Shown here: piece by piece, positions 27,819 to 38,758 of the stretch
Layout of the letters: each line of letters begins with the position of its first letter
How positions within the stretch are numbered: the stretch's first letter is position 1
Made by a program: the position numbers and the translations under genes
The notes under the pieces: generated by a model
Database searches by the model: none
Seen by the model: only the letters and a program-made list of their open reading frames with translations
Told to the model about the DNA's origin: nothing
Assembly (NCBI RefSeq): GCF_039534975.1
Contig: NZ_BAAAWH010000001.1
Location: forward strand, 248,001-312,000
Length of the DNA stretch: 64,000 nucleotides
Source of the DNA: Microbacterium terregens
GTDB lineage: Bacteria; Actinomycetota; Actinomycetes; Actinomycetales; Microbacteriaceae
Direction of reading: 5' to 3'

Positions 27819-28805
27819 TCAGCCGCGCGCCTTCGACATCAGCTCCGCGCGGGGGTTCTCTTTCGGCTCCAGGTCGTGGAACCGCTGCAGAGCCTCGCGG
27901 GCAGCCTCGTCGAGGTGGGATGGCACCGCGACCTGCACCTCGGCGAGGAGGTCGCCGGTGCCCTTCGCTGTTTCCACACCGCGACCTTTCACGCGCAGGA
28001 CTCGGCCTGAAGGCGTACCCGGCGCCACCCGCAGTTTCACGGGATCGCCACCCAGGGTCGGCACTTCGATCGTCGCGCCGAGCGCCGCCTCGGTGAAGGT
28101 CACCGGCACGATCACGCGGAGGTTCAGTCCCTCACGCGTGAAGACGGGGTGCGGTCGCACGGCCACCTGGACCACGATGTCGCCCGACTCGCCGCCGTCC
28201 GGGGATGGGCGTCCGCGCCCGCGTAGGCGGATCTTCTGCCCGTCCGCGACGCCGGCGGGGATCTTCACCTTGAACGGCTTGCCGTCCTCCCCCTGCAGTG
28301 TGATCGTTTCGCCCCGGGTCGCGGTGATGAAGTCGATCGTGGTGCGGGCGGTGATGTCCGCCCCGCGCCGAGGGCCGCCGTAGCCACGGAATCCGCCCGA
28401 CGGCTGCCCGAACCGACCGGAGCCGAAGCCTCCGCCCTGCTGCTGGTTGAACATGCTGAAGATGTCGTCGAAGTCCTCCGGCGCCTGGCGTGCTCCCCGG
28501 CCCTGGCCGAACATGCTGAACACGTCCTCGAACCCGCCGGGCTGGTCGCCCGCCGTGAAGCGCGCTCCCGAGCCCATCGCCCGGATCTGGTCGTACTCCT
28601 TGCGCTGTTCCGGATCGGACAGCACCGAGTACGCCTCGCTGACCTCTTTGAACGTGGCCTCCGCTTTGGCATCGCCCTGATTGGAGTCGGGGTGATACTT
28701 GCGTGCGAGCTTGCGGTAGGTCTTCTTCAGGTCGGCGTCGCTGACGCTCTTGTCGACACCCAGGACTTTGTAGAAGTCCTTGTCGAACCAGTCTTGACTG
28801 GCCAT
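27819..28805 (-). CDS. dnaJ: DnaJ-family co-chaperone without zinc finger
   Basis: 328 residues. J-domain (about 9-75) with HPD in KYHPDSN, then a Gly/Phe-rich region with repeated FSMF motifs (about 85-150) and two C-terminal beta domains from GADITARTTIDFITA. The four CxxCxGxG motifs of DnaJ are absent, so it is of the CbpA (type II) kind, although it occupies the dnaJ1 position of the operon. It delivers substrates to DnaK and stimulates its ATPase. Six bases after grpE. Confidence 0.94.
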   Translation of the reverse strand: MASQDWFDKDFYKVLGVDKSVSDADLKKTYRKLARKYHPDSNQGDAKAEATFKEVSEAYSVLSDPEQRKEYDQIRAMGSGARFTAGDQPGGFEDVFSMFGQGRGARQAPEDFDDIFSMFNQQQGGGFGSGRFGQPSGGFRGYGGPRRGADITARTTIDFITATRGETITLQGEDGKPFKVKIPAGVADGQKIRLRGRGRPSPDGGESGDIVVQVAVRPHPVFTREGLNLRVIVPVTFTEAALGATIEVPTLGGDPVKLRVAPGTPSGRVLRVKGRGVETAKGTGDLLAEVQVAVPSHLDEAAREALQRFHDLEPKENPRAELMSKARG

Positions 28806-28811
28806 GGCGCC

Positions 28812-29453
28812 TTAACCGGCCCCTGAGCCCGCCGACGGGTCGGCCGGCACCGCGACGACCACTTTCGCGGGTCGCAGCTCGACCGAACCCAGGCGGTAAC
28901 CGACCTCGACGACTTCGAGGATCGTCGGCTCGGCCACCCCCGGCGTCGGCGCCTGGAAGATCGCCTCGTGCTGCTGGGGATCGAAGGGCTCGCCGGCCGC
29001 GCCGTACGCGACCGCGCCCAGCTTCTCAGCCAGGGCGCGCACCTTCTCGCCGATCGCGGCGAGAGGGCTTCCCTCGGCGAGATCGCCGTGCTTGTCAGCC
29101 CGATCGATGTCGTCGAGAACCGGCAGCAGGCCCTTCACGGCCTCGCCCCTGGCCCGTTCGATCTCACGCTCACGCTGGTCCTCGGTGCGTCGGCGGTAGT
29201 TGGCGTACTCGGCCTGCAGCCGCTTGAGGTCGGTCAACAGGGCCGACTCCAGGTCGGCGATGACCGCATCCTCGGCGGCGGCGTCGACGTTCTGCGCGGC
29301 GTTGAGGATGTCGTCGATCGTCCAGCTCTCCTCGGATCCGTCCGGCTGCGAATCGGGGTCGGAGACCTGCGCCTCCGACCCCTCCTCGTCCGGTCGAACC
29401 TCGTCGCCAGGCTCCTGATCAGCCCCGTGCTCTTCGAAGTTCTTGTCCGTCAT
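28812..29453 (-). CDS. grpE: GrpE nucleotide exchange factor
   Basis: 213 residues. A long acidic N-terminal region (1-60), then the dimerising helix (LKRLQAEYANYRRRTEDQRER) and a C-terminal beta domain ending VEVGYRLGSVELRPAKVVVA, the signature of GrpE. It releases ADP from DnaK. Two bases separate it from dnaK, implying translational coupling. Confidence 0.96.
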   Translation of the reverse strand: MTDKNFEEHGADQEPGDEVRPDEEGSEAQVSDPDSQPDGSEESWTIDDILNAAQNVDAAAEDAVIADLESALLTDLKRLQAEYANYRRRTEDQREREIERARGEAVKGLLPVLDDIDRADKHGDLAEGSPLAAIGEKVRALAEKLGAVAYGAAGEPFDPQQHEAIFQAPTPGVAEPTILEVVEVGYRLGSVELRPAKVVVAVPADPSAGSGAG

Positions 29454-29455
29454 GG

Positions 29456-31354
<1,899 letters not shown>

Positions 31355-31450
31355 TCAGGGGCGGACGGATGCCGGACCCCGGGGTGTATGAAGTCTTTTC
31401 GCGCCGACCCTGGAACCGGAACTCACAGATGTGAGCCTCAGCACCCAAGG

Positions 31451-31471
31451 GTTGAGCCGCGATGACTCAAG
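31451..31471 (-). promoter_or_regulatory. HAIR operator of the dnaK operon
   Basis: CTTGAGT-N7-GCTCAAC on the minus strand, at and just downstream of the -10. Near-identical to the clpB site. Confidence 0.92.
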
Positions 31472-31499
31472 GTTATCGGAGGCCGCCCGAACGTGTCAA
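31470..31499 (-). promoter_or_regulatory. Promoter of the dnaK operon
   Basis: Perfect TTGACA (31499-31494), 18-bp spacer, TAACCT (31475-31470). The transcript would carry a leader of about 125 nt before the dnaK ATG. Confidence 0.85.
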
Positions 31500-31505
31500 A
31501 TGAAG

Positions 31506-31524
31506 TTGATATGGACTGGCTCAA
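31506..31524 (-). promoter_or_regulatory. Degenerate second HAIR site upstream of dnaK
   Basis: TTGA-N11-TCAA with the spacing of HAIR; the half GGCTCAACTTTG repeats the flank of the clpB site. It lies 7 bp upstream of the -35. Confidence 0.5.
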
Positions 31525-31546
31525 CTTTGCAGGCGTGTCGGATCGA

Positions 31547-33130
31547 TCAGCCGATCAGCGTTCCTTCTGCGGCCGAAGACGGCGCCGGATCAGGCAGGCG
31601 CCGCATCCGCAGGCCGTTCAGGATGCCGAGGACACCGGCGAGGATCGGGACCAGCAACGCGATCTGCAGTGCGATCGGGCGTGACTGCTCGTTGATCGCG
31701 ATGATCTCGTCCTGCACGTCGGCCGGCTCGCCGTCGAGGACCTCTTCGAGCTGAGTCGTCGAGATCAGCTGGGCATCCTCCTCGAGCGCGGCGGCGATGG
31801 TCTGCTTGTCGTCGGGAGGGATGACGGTGCTCGCGTCCACCCGGGCGGTGAACGTGAAGGCGAGCGTGGCCAGCATGATCGCCCCGGCGAACGCCAGTCC
31901 GAACGAGAGACCGAACGACCCGGCCGCGGAATTGACCCCGGCCGCCTCGCTCACGCGCTCGTCGGTGATCGGCGAGAGCGTGTAGTTGTTCAGCTGGGAT
32001 ACGAGCAGCCCCAGGCCGCCTCCCGCCACGATCAGCGGAAGGGCAAGCCACCAGCCCGAGTCGGCTCGGGGCACGATCGGCAGCACCGCCGTCAGCCCGA
32101 CCACCAGCAGTCCGAATCCCCACAGGATGATGGTCGCGGGGCGCCCCTTGGCCCGCTTGCCCGCCCACAGGGCCACCGCGAACATGCTCAGCGAGAGCGG
32201 AGCGATGGACAGCCCTGCCTGCAGCGCGTTGTACTCGAGGACCATCTGCAGATAGAGCGGCAGGACGATCATCGAACCGCCCAGCGCGACCTGCTGCAGC
32301 AGCTGACCGGTCGCACCCGAGCGGAACAGTTTCGATCTGAACAGGTCCGGATCCAGCAGCGTGGCCCTGCCGTGCCGCTTGCGGATGATCAGCCACCAGA
32401 TCAGGCCGCCCATCGCGACCAGGCCGATCCCCAGGAGCAGCCCGACGTACTGCCCGCCCTCCTGCCAGACCAGGATGCTCAGCACGATCCCGCCCATGCC
32501 GACCACGGAGAACACCGCCCCCACCCAGTCGACCGTCCGCGAGCCTTCGTAGCGGACGTCCTTCACCAGCCGGATGCCGGAGAGCACGACGGCGATCACG
32601 ACGGCTTCGAGGAGGAATCCGATCCGCCAGGACAGGAAGGTCGTGATGACGCCGCCCAGGAGCGGACCCACGCCGGCGGCGATGGCCGCGGACGCGCCGA
32701 CCAGCGCGTACACGCGCTTCTGGTGGGCACCCTGGAAGTTGCCGTGGATCAGCGACTGCATCGCGGGTAGCAGCAGCGAGGCACCCAGGCCGCCGATGAA
32801 CGCCCAGAAGATGATGATCGTCCGGAGGTCCTGTGCGAGCGTCATCGCGATCGCGCCCACCGCGTATCCGAGCAGGCCGAGGATGTAGGCGAGCTTGCGG
32901 CCGATCAGGTCGCCGGTCTTGCCGCCGATCAGGATGAACGCCGCGGAGACGAGCGCTTCGAGTGCGATGGCGCCCTGCACTCCGCTCGCGGTGGTGTCGA
33001 GGTCTCGGACGACCGCCGAGATCGAGACGTTCATCAGCGACGTGTCGACCACGAGCACGAACATGGCCATCGCGAGCAGGATCGCAAGGCGGCCGTTGAA
33101 CGTGGTTCCGGCCCTGGTGGCGGCGTTCAT
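31547..33130 (-). CDS. MFS transporter, DHA2 (14-helix drug:H+) type
   Basis: 527 residues. The first helix ends LVVDTSLMNVSISAVVRDL (motif D), motif A is GGKTGDLIGRKLAYILG, and motif C is GVGPLLGGVITTFLSWR. Fourteen membrane segments with a periplasmic loop near residues 435-480. Likely exports drugs or metabolites. AGGTGA lies three bases before the ATG; TTAGGT there could also act as a -10. Confidence 0.9.
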   Translation of the reverse strand: MNAATRAGTTFNGRLAILLAMAMFVLVVDTSLMNVSISAVVRDLDTTASGVQGAIALEALVSAAFILIGGKTGDLIGRKLAYILGLLGYAVGAIAMTLAQDLRTIIIFWAFIGGLGASLLLPAMQSLIHGNFQGAHQKRVYALVGASAAIAAGVGPLLGGVITTFLSWRIGFLLEAVVIAVVLSGIRLVKDVRYEGSRTVDWVGAVFSVVGMGGIVLSILVWQEGGQYVGLLLGIGLVAMGGLIWWLIIRKRHGRATLLDPDLFRSKLFRSGATGQLLQQVALGGSMIVLPLYLQMVLEYNALQAGLSIAPLSLSMFAVALWAGKRAKGRPATIILWGFGLLVVGLTAVLPIVPRADSGWWLALPLIVAGGGLGLLVSQLNNYTLSPITDERVSEAAGVNSAAGSFGLSFGLAFAGAIMLATLAFTFTARVDASTVIPPDDKQTIAAALEEDAQLISTTQLEEVLDGEPADVQDEIIAINEQSRPIALQIALLVPILAGVLGILNGLRMRRLPDPAPSSAAEGTLIG

Positions 33131-33225
33131 GCTTCACCTAATCACGCGGCGAATGTGCGCACCAGTGGGTCGGCTCGGCGGCGCGAGGATGATCGCAGGT
33201 CACCCGCTCGGCGCGCGGAGCGTCG

Positions 33226-34425
33226 TCACCCGCCGGCGGTCAGGCGTGCGCGGCGCTTGGCCTCGATCCGCCGTGTGGTCTCCATGAAACGGGCCGAATC
33301 CGGGATGCGGGCCAGCAGCGGCCCGGCGACCATCGTGATCAGGACATAGCCGGTCGCGAGGGCGGCCAGTGAGCGGTCCACGCCGGCCGCGACGGCCAGT
33401 CCCGCGATGACGATGGAGAACTCGCCCCGCGGCATCAAGGCGAAGCCCGCGCGCCAGCGCCCGGGCTCTGCGATGCCGGCGCGGCGCGCGGCGATATAGC
33501 CGGTCAGCAGCTTGGTCCCCATGGTGACGATCGCAAGCCCCACCGCGGGCACGAGCATGGACACCAGATCGGCCGGGTCGGTGGACAGGCCGAAGAAGAG
33601 GAAGAACACCGCGGCGAAAAGGTCTCGCAGCGGAGTCAGGACCCGCTGAGCGTGCTTGGCCGCCGGACCCGAGATGGCGATGCCGACGAGGAAGGCGCCG
33701 ACCGCGGCGGACACGTTGGCACCCTCGGCGAGGCCTGCGACGAGCAGCGTCAGCCCGAGCACCGACAGCAGCAGGACATCGGCCTCTTTGGACCACACGA
33801 GGCGGGACACGAGCCTGCTGTGACGCAGCGCGACATAGAGGATGAGGGTCACGGAGGCGAGTGCGATGACCACCGAGACGGTGCCGGCCAGCAGTCCCGC
33901 CCCGATCAGGAGCGCGGTGAGCACCGGAAGGTAGAACGCCATCGCGAGATCCTCGATCACCAGGATGGACAGGACGACAGGGGTCTCGCGGTTGGTGAGA
34001 CGGCCCAGATCCTGCAGCACCTTGGCGATGACGCCGGACGAGGAGATCCACGTGATGCCCGCCATGGCCACCGCCCCGACCGGACCCCAGCCCAGCAGGA
34101 GGGCCAGCAGAGCGCCGGGCACGGCGTTGAGGGCCATGTCGATCAGACCGGCCGTCTTCGAGCCGTTCAGGCTCGAGACGAGTTCACGTGCGGTGTATTC
34201 CAAGCCCAGCATGAGCAGCAGCAGGATGACGCCGATCTCCGCGCCGATCTCGATGAATTCCTCACCCTGCGTGAAGGGCAGGAACCCGCCCTCGCCGAAC
34301 GCCAGCCCGCCGAGGAGGATCAGCGGGATCGGAGAGATCTCCAGCCGCGATGCGAGTCGGCTGAGCAACCCGATCCCGAGGATGAGCGCGCCGATCTCGA
34401 CGAGGACGAGCGCGCCGTGGTCCAT
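33226..34425 (-). CDS. khtU: CPA2 cation:proton antiporter, KhtU-like
   Basis: 399 residues with about 12 membrane segments. EFIEIGAEIGVILLLLMLGLEYT and GITWISSSGVIAKVLQDLG carry the family's unwound helix region, and PRGEFSIVIAGLAV is typical of CPA2. The preceding gene encodes a KhtT-like regulator, as in the Bacillus subtilis KhtTU K+/H+ antiporter. The symbol is by analogy. Confidence 0.88.
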   Translation of the reverse strand: MDHGALVLVEIGALILGIGLLSRLASRLEISPIPLILLGGLAFGEGGFLPFTQGEEFIEIGAEIGVILLLLMLGLEYTARELVSSLNGSKTAGLIDMALNAVPGALLALLLGWGPVGAVAMAGITWISSSGVIAKVLQDLGRLTNRETPVVLSILVIEDLAMAFYLPVLTALLIGAGLLAGTVSVVIALASVTLILYVALRHSRLVSRLVWSKEADVLLLSVLGLTLLVAGLAEGANVSAAVGAFLVGIAISGPAAKHAQRVLTPLRDLFAAVFFLFFGLSTDPADLVSMLVPAVGLAIVTMGTKLLTGYIAARRAGIAEPGRWRAGFALMPRGEFSIVIAGLAVAAGVDRSLAALATGYVLITMVAGPLLARIPDSARFMETTRRIEAKRRARLTAGG

Positions 34426-34434
34426 CCGCCGCGA

Positions 34435-34923
34435 TCAACTGCCGCCGACGATGCGGACGAGGTGATCGAGCCCGTCCCGGGTACCGACGACGACGAGCGT
34501 GTCGCCGCTGTGCAGGAGGTCGTCCGGCCCGGGGGCGGGCAGGATCTCCGTCGCCCGCACGATCGCCACGATCGAGCACCGGGTGCGGGTGCGCGCCTTC
34601 GTGTCGCCCAGCGGACGAGCGACGAAAGGAGAGTCCGCACGCACCGGGATCTGCTCGACGGCGAGGCCGGCCACCTGATCGCGCAGCCCGGCCAGCTGCG
34701 TGAGGATCAGTGAGGCGCCGAGCACCTCGGACAGGGCGATCGCCTCGTCGTCGCTGAGCGTGATCGTCTCGCCGGCACGGTCGGGATCGTCCTCGTCGGA
34801 GAGCGCGAGCTGCCGACCGCCGTCGCGGAGGTTCAGGACCGAGAGCCGGCGCCCCTCCTCGGTCACGATGTCGTGGCGGACACCGATTCCGGGCAGCTCG
34901 GCGCGTTCGACGTGGGCAGGCAT
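34435..34923 (-). CDS. khtT: KhtT-like regulatory subunit with TrkA-C (RCK-C) domain
   Basis: 162 residues. N-terminal ELPGIGVRHDIVTEEGRRLSV is the KhtT start; the C-terminal RCK-C domain (about 85-160) contains CSIVAIVRATEILPAPGPDDLLHSGDTLVVVGT. It likely gates the antiporter in response to a nucleotide such as c-di-AMP, as known for KhtT. Nine bases upstream of khtU. Confidence 0.88.
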   Translation of the reverse strand: MPAHVERAELPGIGVRHDIVTEEGRRLSVLNLRDGGRQLALSDEDDPDRAGETITLSDDEAIALSEVLGASLILTQLAGLRDQVAGLAVEQIPVRADSPFVARPLGDTKARTRTRCSIVAIVRATEILPAPGPDDLLHSGDTLVVVGTRDGLDHLVRIVGGS

Positions 34924-35070
34924 GCGTACATCATGGCACCGCGGCGGGCGGCCGGTCTCGGTGCTTCCGCGTCGCCGTGGCGGGCGGCTGTAGCCTGAGC
35001 AGGCCGCAGAGTCGCGGCGCGCGTGCCCTGACGCACGCGCTGTTCACCGAAGGGCCCTAGCGTGACGCAT

Positions 35071-36444
35071 ATGAGCGATCCCGACGTTCCCCGAATGGCG
35101 CCCAACCTGCCGCAGTTCTCCGGCATCACGCCGACCGATGCGCTCGCGAGCGCCGTGGGCGCCGAAGGTCCGTCCAGCACGCGCAAGCGCATCGTGCTGG
35201 CGTGGGGCCTGTGGGACTGGGGCTCGGCGGCCTTCAACGCCGTGGTGACCACGTTCGTCTTCACCGTCTACCTCACCAGTTCCAGCTTCGGGCCGGCCGG
35301 AACGGTCGAGGCCCAGCTCGGGTGGGCTCTGGCCGGCGCCGGCCTGCTCATCGCGGTGCTCGCACCGGTCACCGGACAGCGCTCGGACACCTCGGGCCGG
35401 CGCAAGCTGTGGCTCGCCGTGAACACCTACATCGTGGTGGCCGCGACCGCAGCGATGTTCTTCGTGGAGCCCGATCCGTCGTTCCTCTGGCTCGGACTGC
35501 TCCTGGTCGCCGCCGGCAACGTGTTCTTCGAATTCGCCGGTGTCAACTACAACGCGATGCTCTCGCAGGTCTCGACGCCGCGGTCGATCGGCAAGGTCAG
35601 CGGGTTCGGCTGGGGCATGGGGTACATCGGCGGAATCGTCCTCCTGCTGATCGTCTACTTCGGCTTCATCGAGGGCCTGTTCGGCGTTCCCGACGAGAAC
35701 GGACTCCCGATCCGGGTGGCGATGCTGGTCGCGGCGCTCTGGTTCGGCCTGTTCGCGATCCCCGTCCTGTTCGCGGTGCCCGAGTACCGGGGCGCCGGCG
35801 CAAAGCGGGAGCGCGTGAGCTTCTTCGCCTCGTACGTCCGCCTCGGGCGCGACATCGCGAAGCTGTGGCGCGAGTCGCGTCACACCGTGTGGTTCCTGCT
35901 GGCCAGCGCGGTCTTCCGCGACGGACTCGCTGGCGTCTTCACGTTCGGCGGCGTGCTCGCGGCATCCGTCTTCGGGTTCTCCCCCGGCGAGGTGATCATC
36001 TTCGCGATCGCCGCGAACGTCGTCGCCGGCGTCTCGACCATCCTGGTGGGCGCGCTCGATGACCGGCTCGGGGCCAAACCCGTCATCGTCGCCGCGTTGA
36101 TCGGCCTGATCATCTCCGGGCTGCTCGTCTTCTTCCTGCACGACGGCGGGCAGATCGTGTTCTGGACCGCCGGCCTGGCCCTGTGCCTGTTCGTCGGTCC
36201 GGCGCAGTCGGCTTCGCGCACCTTCCTCGCCCGGATCATCCCACCGGGCCGCGAAGGCGAGGTATTCGGCCTGTACGCCACGACCGGACGCGCCGTCTCC
36301 TTCCTCGCTCCGACGATGTTCGCGGTCTTCGTCTCCGTCTTCGGGGCGGCGTACTTCGGCATCCTGGGCATCGTCCTCGTGCTCGCGGTGGGCCTGGTGC
36401 TCCTGATCCCCGTCAAGGCCGTCCAGGAGCGGCTGAAGGACTGA
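35071..36444 (+). CDS. UMF1/Atg22-like MFS transporter
   Basis: 457 residues, twelve membrane segments. GLWDWGSAAFNAVVTTFVFTVYL and VFFEFAGVNYNAMLSQVSTP are the UMF1 signatures, and ARIIPPGREGEVFGLYATTGRAVSFLAP the late loop. Related yeast Atg22 releases amino acids from vacuoles; bacterial substrates are unknown. TAGCGT (35058-35063) is seven bases before the ATG at 35071, so the leaderless start MSDPDVPRM is preferred to GTG 35062, which lies within the -10. Confidence 0.88.
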   Translation: MSDPDVPRMAPNLPQFSGITPTDALASAVGAEGPSSTRKRIVLAWGLWDWGSAAFNAVVTTFVFTVYLTSSSFGPAGTVEAQLGWALAGAGLLIAVLAPVTGQRSDTSGRRKLWLAVNTYIVVAATAAMFFVEPDPSFLWLGLLLVAAGNVFFEFAGVNYNAMLSQVSTPRSIGKVSGFGWGMGYIGGIVLLLIVYFGFIEGLFGVPDENGLPIRVAMLVAALWFGLFAIPVLFAVPEYRGAGAKRERVSFFASYVRLGRDIAKLWRESRHTVWFLLASAVFRDGLAGVFTFGGVLAASVFGFSPGEVIIFAIAANVVAGVSTILVGALDDRLGAKPVIVAALIGLIISGLLVFFLHDGGQIVFWTAGLALCLFVGPAQSASRTFLARIIPPGREGEVFGLYATTGRAVSFLAPTMFAVFVSVFGAAYFGILGIVLVLAVGLVLLIPVKAVQERLKD

Positions 36445-36456
36445 CGCCGCGCGAGG

Positions 36457-37029
36457 TCACGTCGGCCAGGCGTCCGCCAGCTTGGTCAGCAGCCGGGCGA
36501 GCTCCGCACGCTCCTCGTCGCTGAATGCGCCCAGGGCCGCGTCGATCGCGCTGCGACGCTCGCCGCGGAAGCCCCGCACGATCGCGAGCCCCTGATCGGT
36601 GAGCGCCACGCGGGTCCGTCGGGCGTCGTCCGAATCGGCTTCACGGCGCACCAGCCCCATCTGCGCCGCCTGCTGCACCAGCCGGGACGCCCGGGGCTGA
36701 TCCACCCCGACCGCGTCGGCGAGCTCATTGACCGACAGCGGGCCGGATGCCGCGGCCAGCGCCTCGAGCAGCCTCAGTCGCGCCGGTCCGCCGATGCGGG
36801 GCCCCGCACCCCACGGTGGTGGACCACTCATGCCGCCGTTCACGCCGTGCATGCCACTATGCGGACCGCCTCGCATCCAGCCGCCGTCGCCGCGGTGGTG
36901 CCCGGGGTCGCCGTGATGGCCGGCGGGACCGTGGCCCCCGTCCCACGGCGGGCGCGGCATCCGTCGCCCTCGCAGTCGGGCGAGCGCCGCAGCGATCACG
37001 TCAGCAGGGTCGGAGGGTGCGGAGGTCAT
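36457..37029 (-). CDS. MarR-family regulator with Gly/His-rich N-terminus
   Basis: 190 residues. Residues 28-75 are Gly/His/Pro-rich (HHGDPGHHRGDGG and similar). The winged helix (80-185) has RLRLLEALAAASGPLSVNELADAVGVDQPRASRLVQQAAQMGLVRRE and a wing DSDDARRTRVALT. The ATG lies six bases after TAAATT (37041-37036): leaderless. Divergent from another MarR-like gene with a Gly/His/Phe-rich tail, with two palindromic operators between. The His-rich part may bind a metal (inference). Confidence 0.9.
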   Translation of the reverse strand: MTSAPSDPADVIAAALARLRGRRMPRPPWDGGHGPAGHHGDPGHHRGDGGWMRGGPHSGMHGVNGGMSGPPPWGAGPRIGGPARLRLLEALAAASGPLSVNELADAVGVDQPRASRLVQQAAQMGLVRREADSDDARRTRVALTDQGLAIVRGFRGERRSAIDAALGAFSDEERAELARLLTKLADAWPT

Positions 37030-37042
37030 ATCTCGAATTTAC

Positions 37043-37083
37043 ATGTGACTTGACATATTCTCGGCTTGCATGTCACACTACAT
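37043..37083. promoter_or_regulatory. Two MarR-type operators in the divergent promoter region
   Basis: ATGT-N6-ACAT at 37043-37056 and 37070-37083, 27 bp apart, within 17-bp direct repeats that match at 13 positions. TTGACA (37050-37055) sits in the first. The stretch is strongly AT-rich. AAGGA precedes the plus-strand ATG. Confidence 0.8.
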
Positions 37084-37099
37084 ATAAAAAGGACTTCTC

Positions 37100-37900
37100 A
37101 TGAACAACGAAGACACCCCGACCAACGAGCCCTCCGATGAGGGAACCGCTGGCGCGCCGCAGGGTGCGCCCACAGACCGTCGACCGCTCGGCTACTGGCT
37201 GCGCACCGTCGACCGCCTGATCACTCGCGAGTTCGGCGCCGCCTTCGCCGACGCCGACGTGACACGTCGCGAGTGGATGCTGCTCAACGCGCTCTCGGGC
37301 GACGCCGAGCTTCCCCCGCTCGCCGAGCGCTTCGCTCGCAAGGGCAAGCGCCTCCGTGGCCTGGCCGAACGCGGCTGGGTCGAAGAGACCGGCGATGGCA
37401 CCTGGGTGCTCACCGACGAAGGCCGCGCCGCCAAAGAGAGACTCGGCGACATCGTGGACGGCATCCGATCCCGCGTCTCCGGGGCGGTCTCGCCCGAGGA
37501 CTACGCCGCCACGACGGCCTCACTCGAGGCCATCGCCCGCGAACTCGGCTGGGACGAGAACGCGCGGATGCCGGGGCGCGGTTTCGGCCCGGGCTTCGGC
37601 AGCGAATTCGGTCCAGGACGCGACTTCGGTCGCGGGTTCGGTCCCGGGCGCGGCTTCGGCCCCGGCTTCGGCCGTCGTCACGGCTTCGGCCACGGCCACG
37701 GTGAAGGCGGCCACGAGCACGGTGAGGGCTACGGTCCCCACGGCGCCCACCCCTGCCACCCGCACCACCCCGCCGAGTACCGCGGCGGACATCACGGGCG
37801 CGGCGAGCGCTCCGGCCGTGCGGAGCAGCGCGCCTTTGAGCGCGGCTTCGACGCCGGGTTCTCTCGCGGCCGCACCGACGGCGCGACCGACGCCGCCTGA
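37100..37900 (+). CDS. MarR-like regulator with FG- and His-rich low-complexity tail
   Basis: 266 residues. A disordered N-terminus (1-28), a MarR-like winged helix (30-125: GYWLRTVDRLITREF, RREWMLLNALSG, LRGLAERGWVEE, WVLTDEGRAAKERL), then from 158 a chain of GFG/GPGRGFG repeats (160-192), a His-rich stretch (194-232, with HPCHPHHP) and a basic end. Tails of this kind can bind metal ions or nucleic acid, or drive condensation; none of this is proven. Neighbouring MarR gene shares the composition, so the pair probably acts on the same signal. Confidence 0.88.
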   Translation: MNNEDTPTNEPSDEGTAGAPQGAPTDRRPLGYWLRTVDRLITREFGAAFADADVTRREWMLLNALSGDAELPPLAERFARKGKRLRGLAERGWVEETGDGTWVLTDEGRAAKERLGDIVDGIRSRVSGAVSPEDYAATTASLEAIARELGWDENARMPGRGFGPGFGSEFGPGRDFGRGFGPGRGFGPGFGRRHGFGHGHGEGGHEHGEGYGPHGAHPCHPHHPAEYRGGHHGRGERSGRAEQRAFERGFDAGFSRGRTDGATDAA

Positions 37901-37912
37901 CCCGAATGCGCG

Positions 37913-37944
37913 GTGGGGCACGATCCGAAAGGGTCGTGCCCCAC
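37913..37944. terminator. Bidirectional terminator with GAAA loop
   Basis: 14-bp stem GTGGGGCACGATCC / GGGTCGTGCCCCAC with one G-U pair and a GAAA tetraloop, between the MarR-like gene and the end of the pot operon. Confidence 0.88.
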
Positions 37945-37948
37945 TCGG

Positions 37949-38749
37949 CTACCGGCGCGTCTGCTCCGAGCCGGAGAGCCGCTGCGCGAGATAGATCGGC
38001 ACGATCGAGACGATCACGAGCACGACGGCGATCACCGACACGACCGGCGCCTGGTTCGGCCGGAACATGTTGTTCAGGATGAAGATCGGCAGGGTCGTCA
38101 CTCCGGAACCGGCGGTGAAGGTCGTCACGATGATCTCGTCGAAGCTCAGCGCGAAGGCGAGAAGGCCGCCCGCGAGCAGCGCCGACCGCAACTGCGGGAA
38201 GGTCACGAGCCGGAACGTCGTCCACAGTCCTGCTCCGAGGTCGGCCGAGGCCTCCTCGAGGCTGGTCCCCGTTCGTCGCAGCCGCGCGATGACGTTGTTG
38301 AAGACCGTCACGATGCAGAACGTCGCGTGCGCGATCACGACCGTCCAGATCGACAGGGGAATGCCCATGATGGTGCGGAAGAAGTTGTTCAGCGCGATGC
38401 CCGTGATGATGCCGGGAAGCGCGATGGGAAGGATGATCAGCAGGCTGATCGCGTCGCGGCCGAAGAAGTCGAACCGCTGCAGGGCGATCGAGATGAGCGT
38501 GCCCAGCACGAGCGAGATCACCGTGGCGATGATCGCGACCTGCACGCTGGTCAGCACCGCCTCACGGGCGCCGGCGCTCTCGAACGCGCGCACCCACCAG
38601 TCCAGCGTGAACCCCGGTGGCGGCCAGGTCAGCGACGCGGACGTCGAGAACGAGTTGACGAGCACGACTCCCAGCGGCACGTAGATCACGACGAGGATGA
38701 TTCCCGTCACCGCCGCCAGCACCAGCCGGGCCGTCCGTCCGAGTCGCAT
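37949..38749 (-). CDS. potC: Polyamine-type ABC permease, PotC-like
   Basis: 266 residues, six membrane segments. The EAA loop is EEASADLGAGLWTTFRLVTFPQLRSALLAG. Last gene of the four-gene transporter operon, nine bases after potB. With potB it forms the membrane channel. Confidence 0.93.
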   Translation of the reverse strand: MRLGRTARLVLAAVTGIILVVIYVPLGVVLVNSFSTSASLTWPPPGFTLDWWVRAFESAGAREAVLTSVQVAIIATVISLVLGTLISIALQRFDFFGRDAISLLIILPIALPGIITGIALNNFFRTIMGIPLSIWTVVIAHATFCIVTVFNNVIARLRRTGTSLEEASADLGAGLWTTFRLVTFPQLRSALLAGGLLAFALSFDEIIVTTFTAGSGVTTLPIFILNNMFRPNQAPVVSVIAVVLVIVSIVPIYLAQRLSGSEQTRR

Positions 38750-38758
38750 GCGCGGGTC

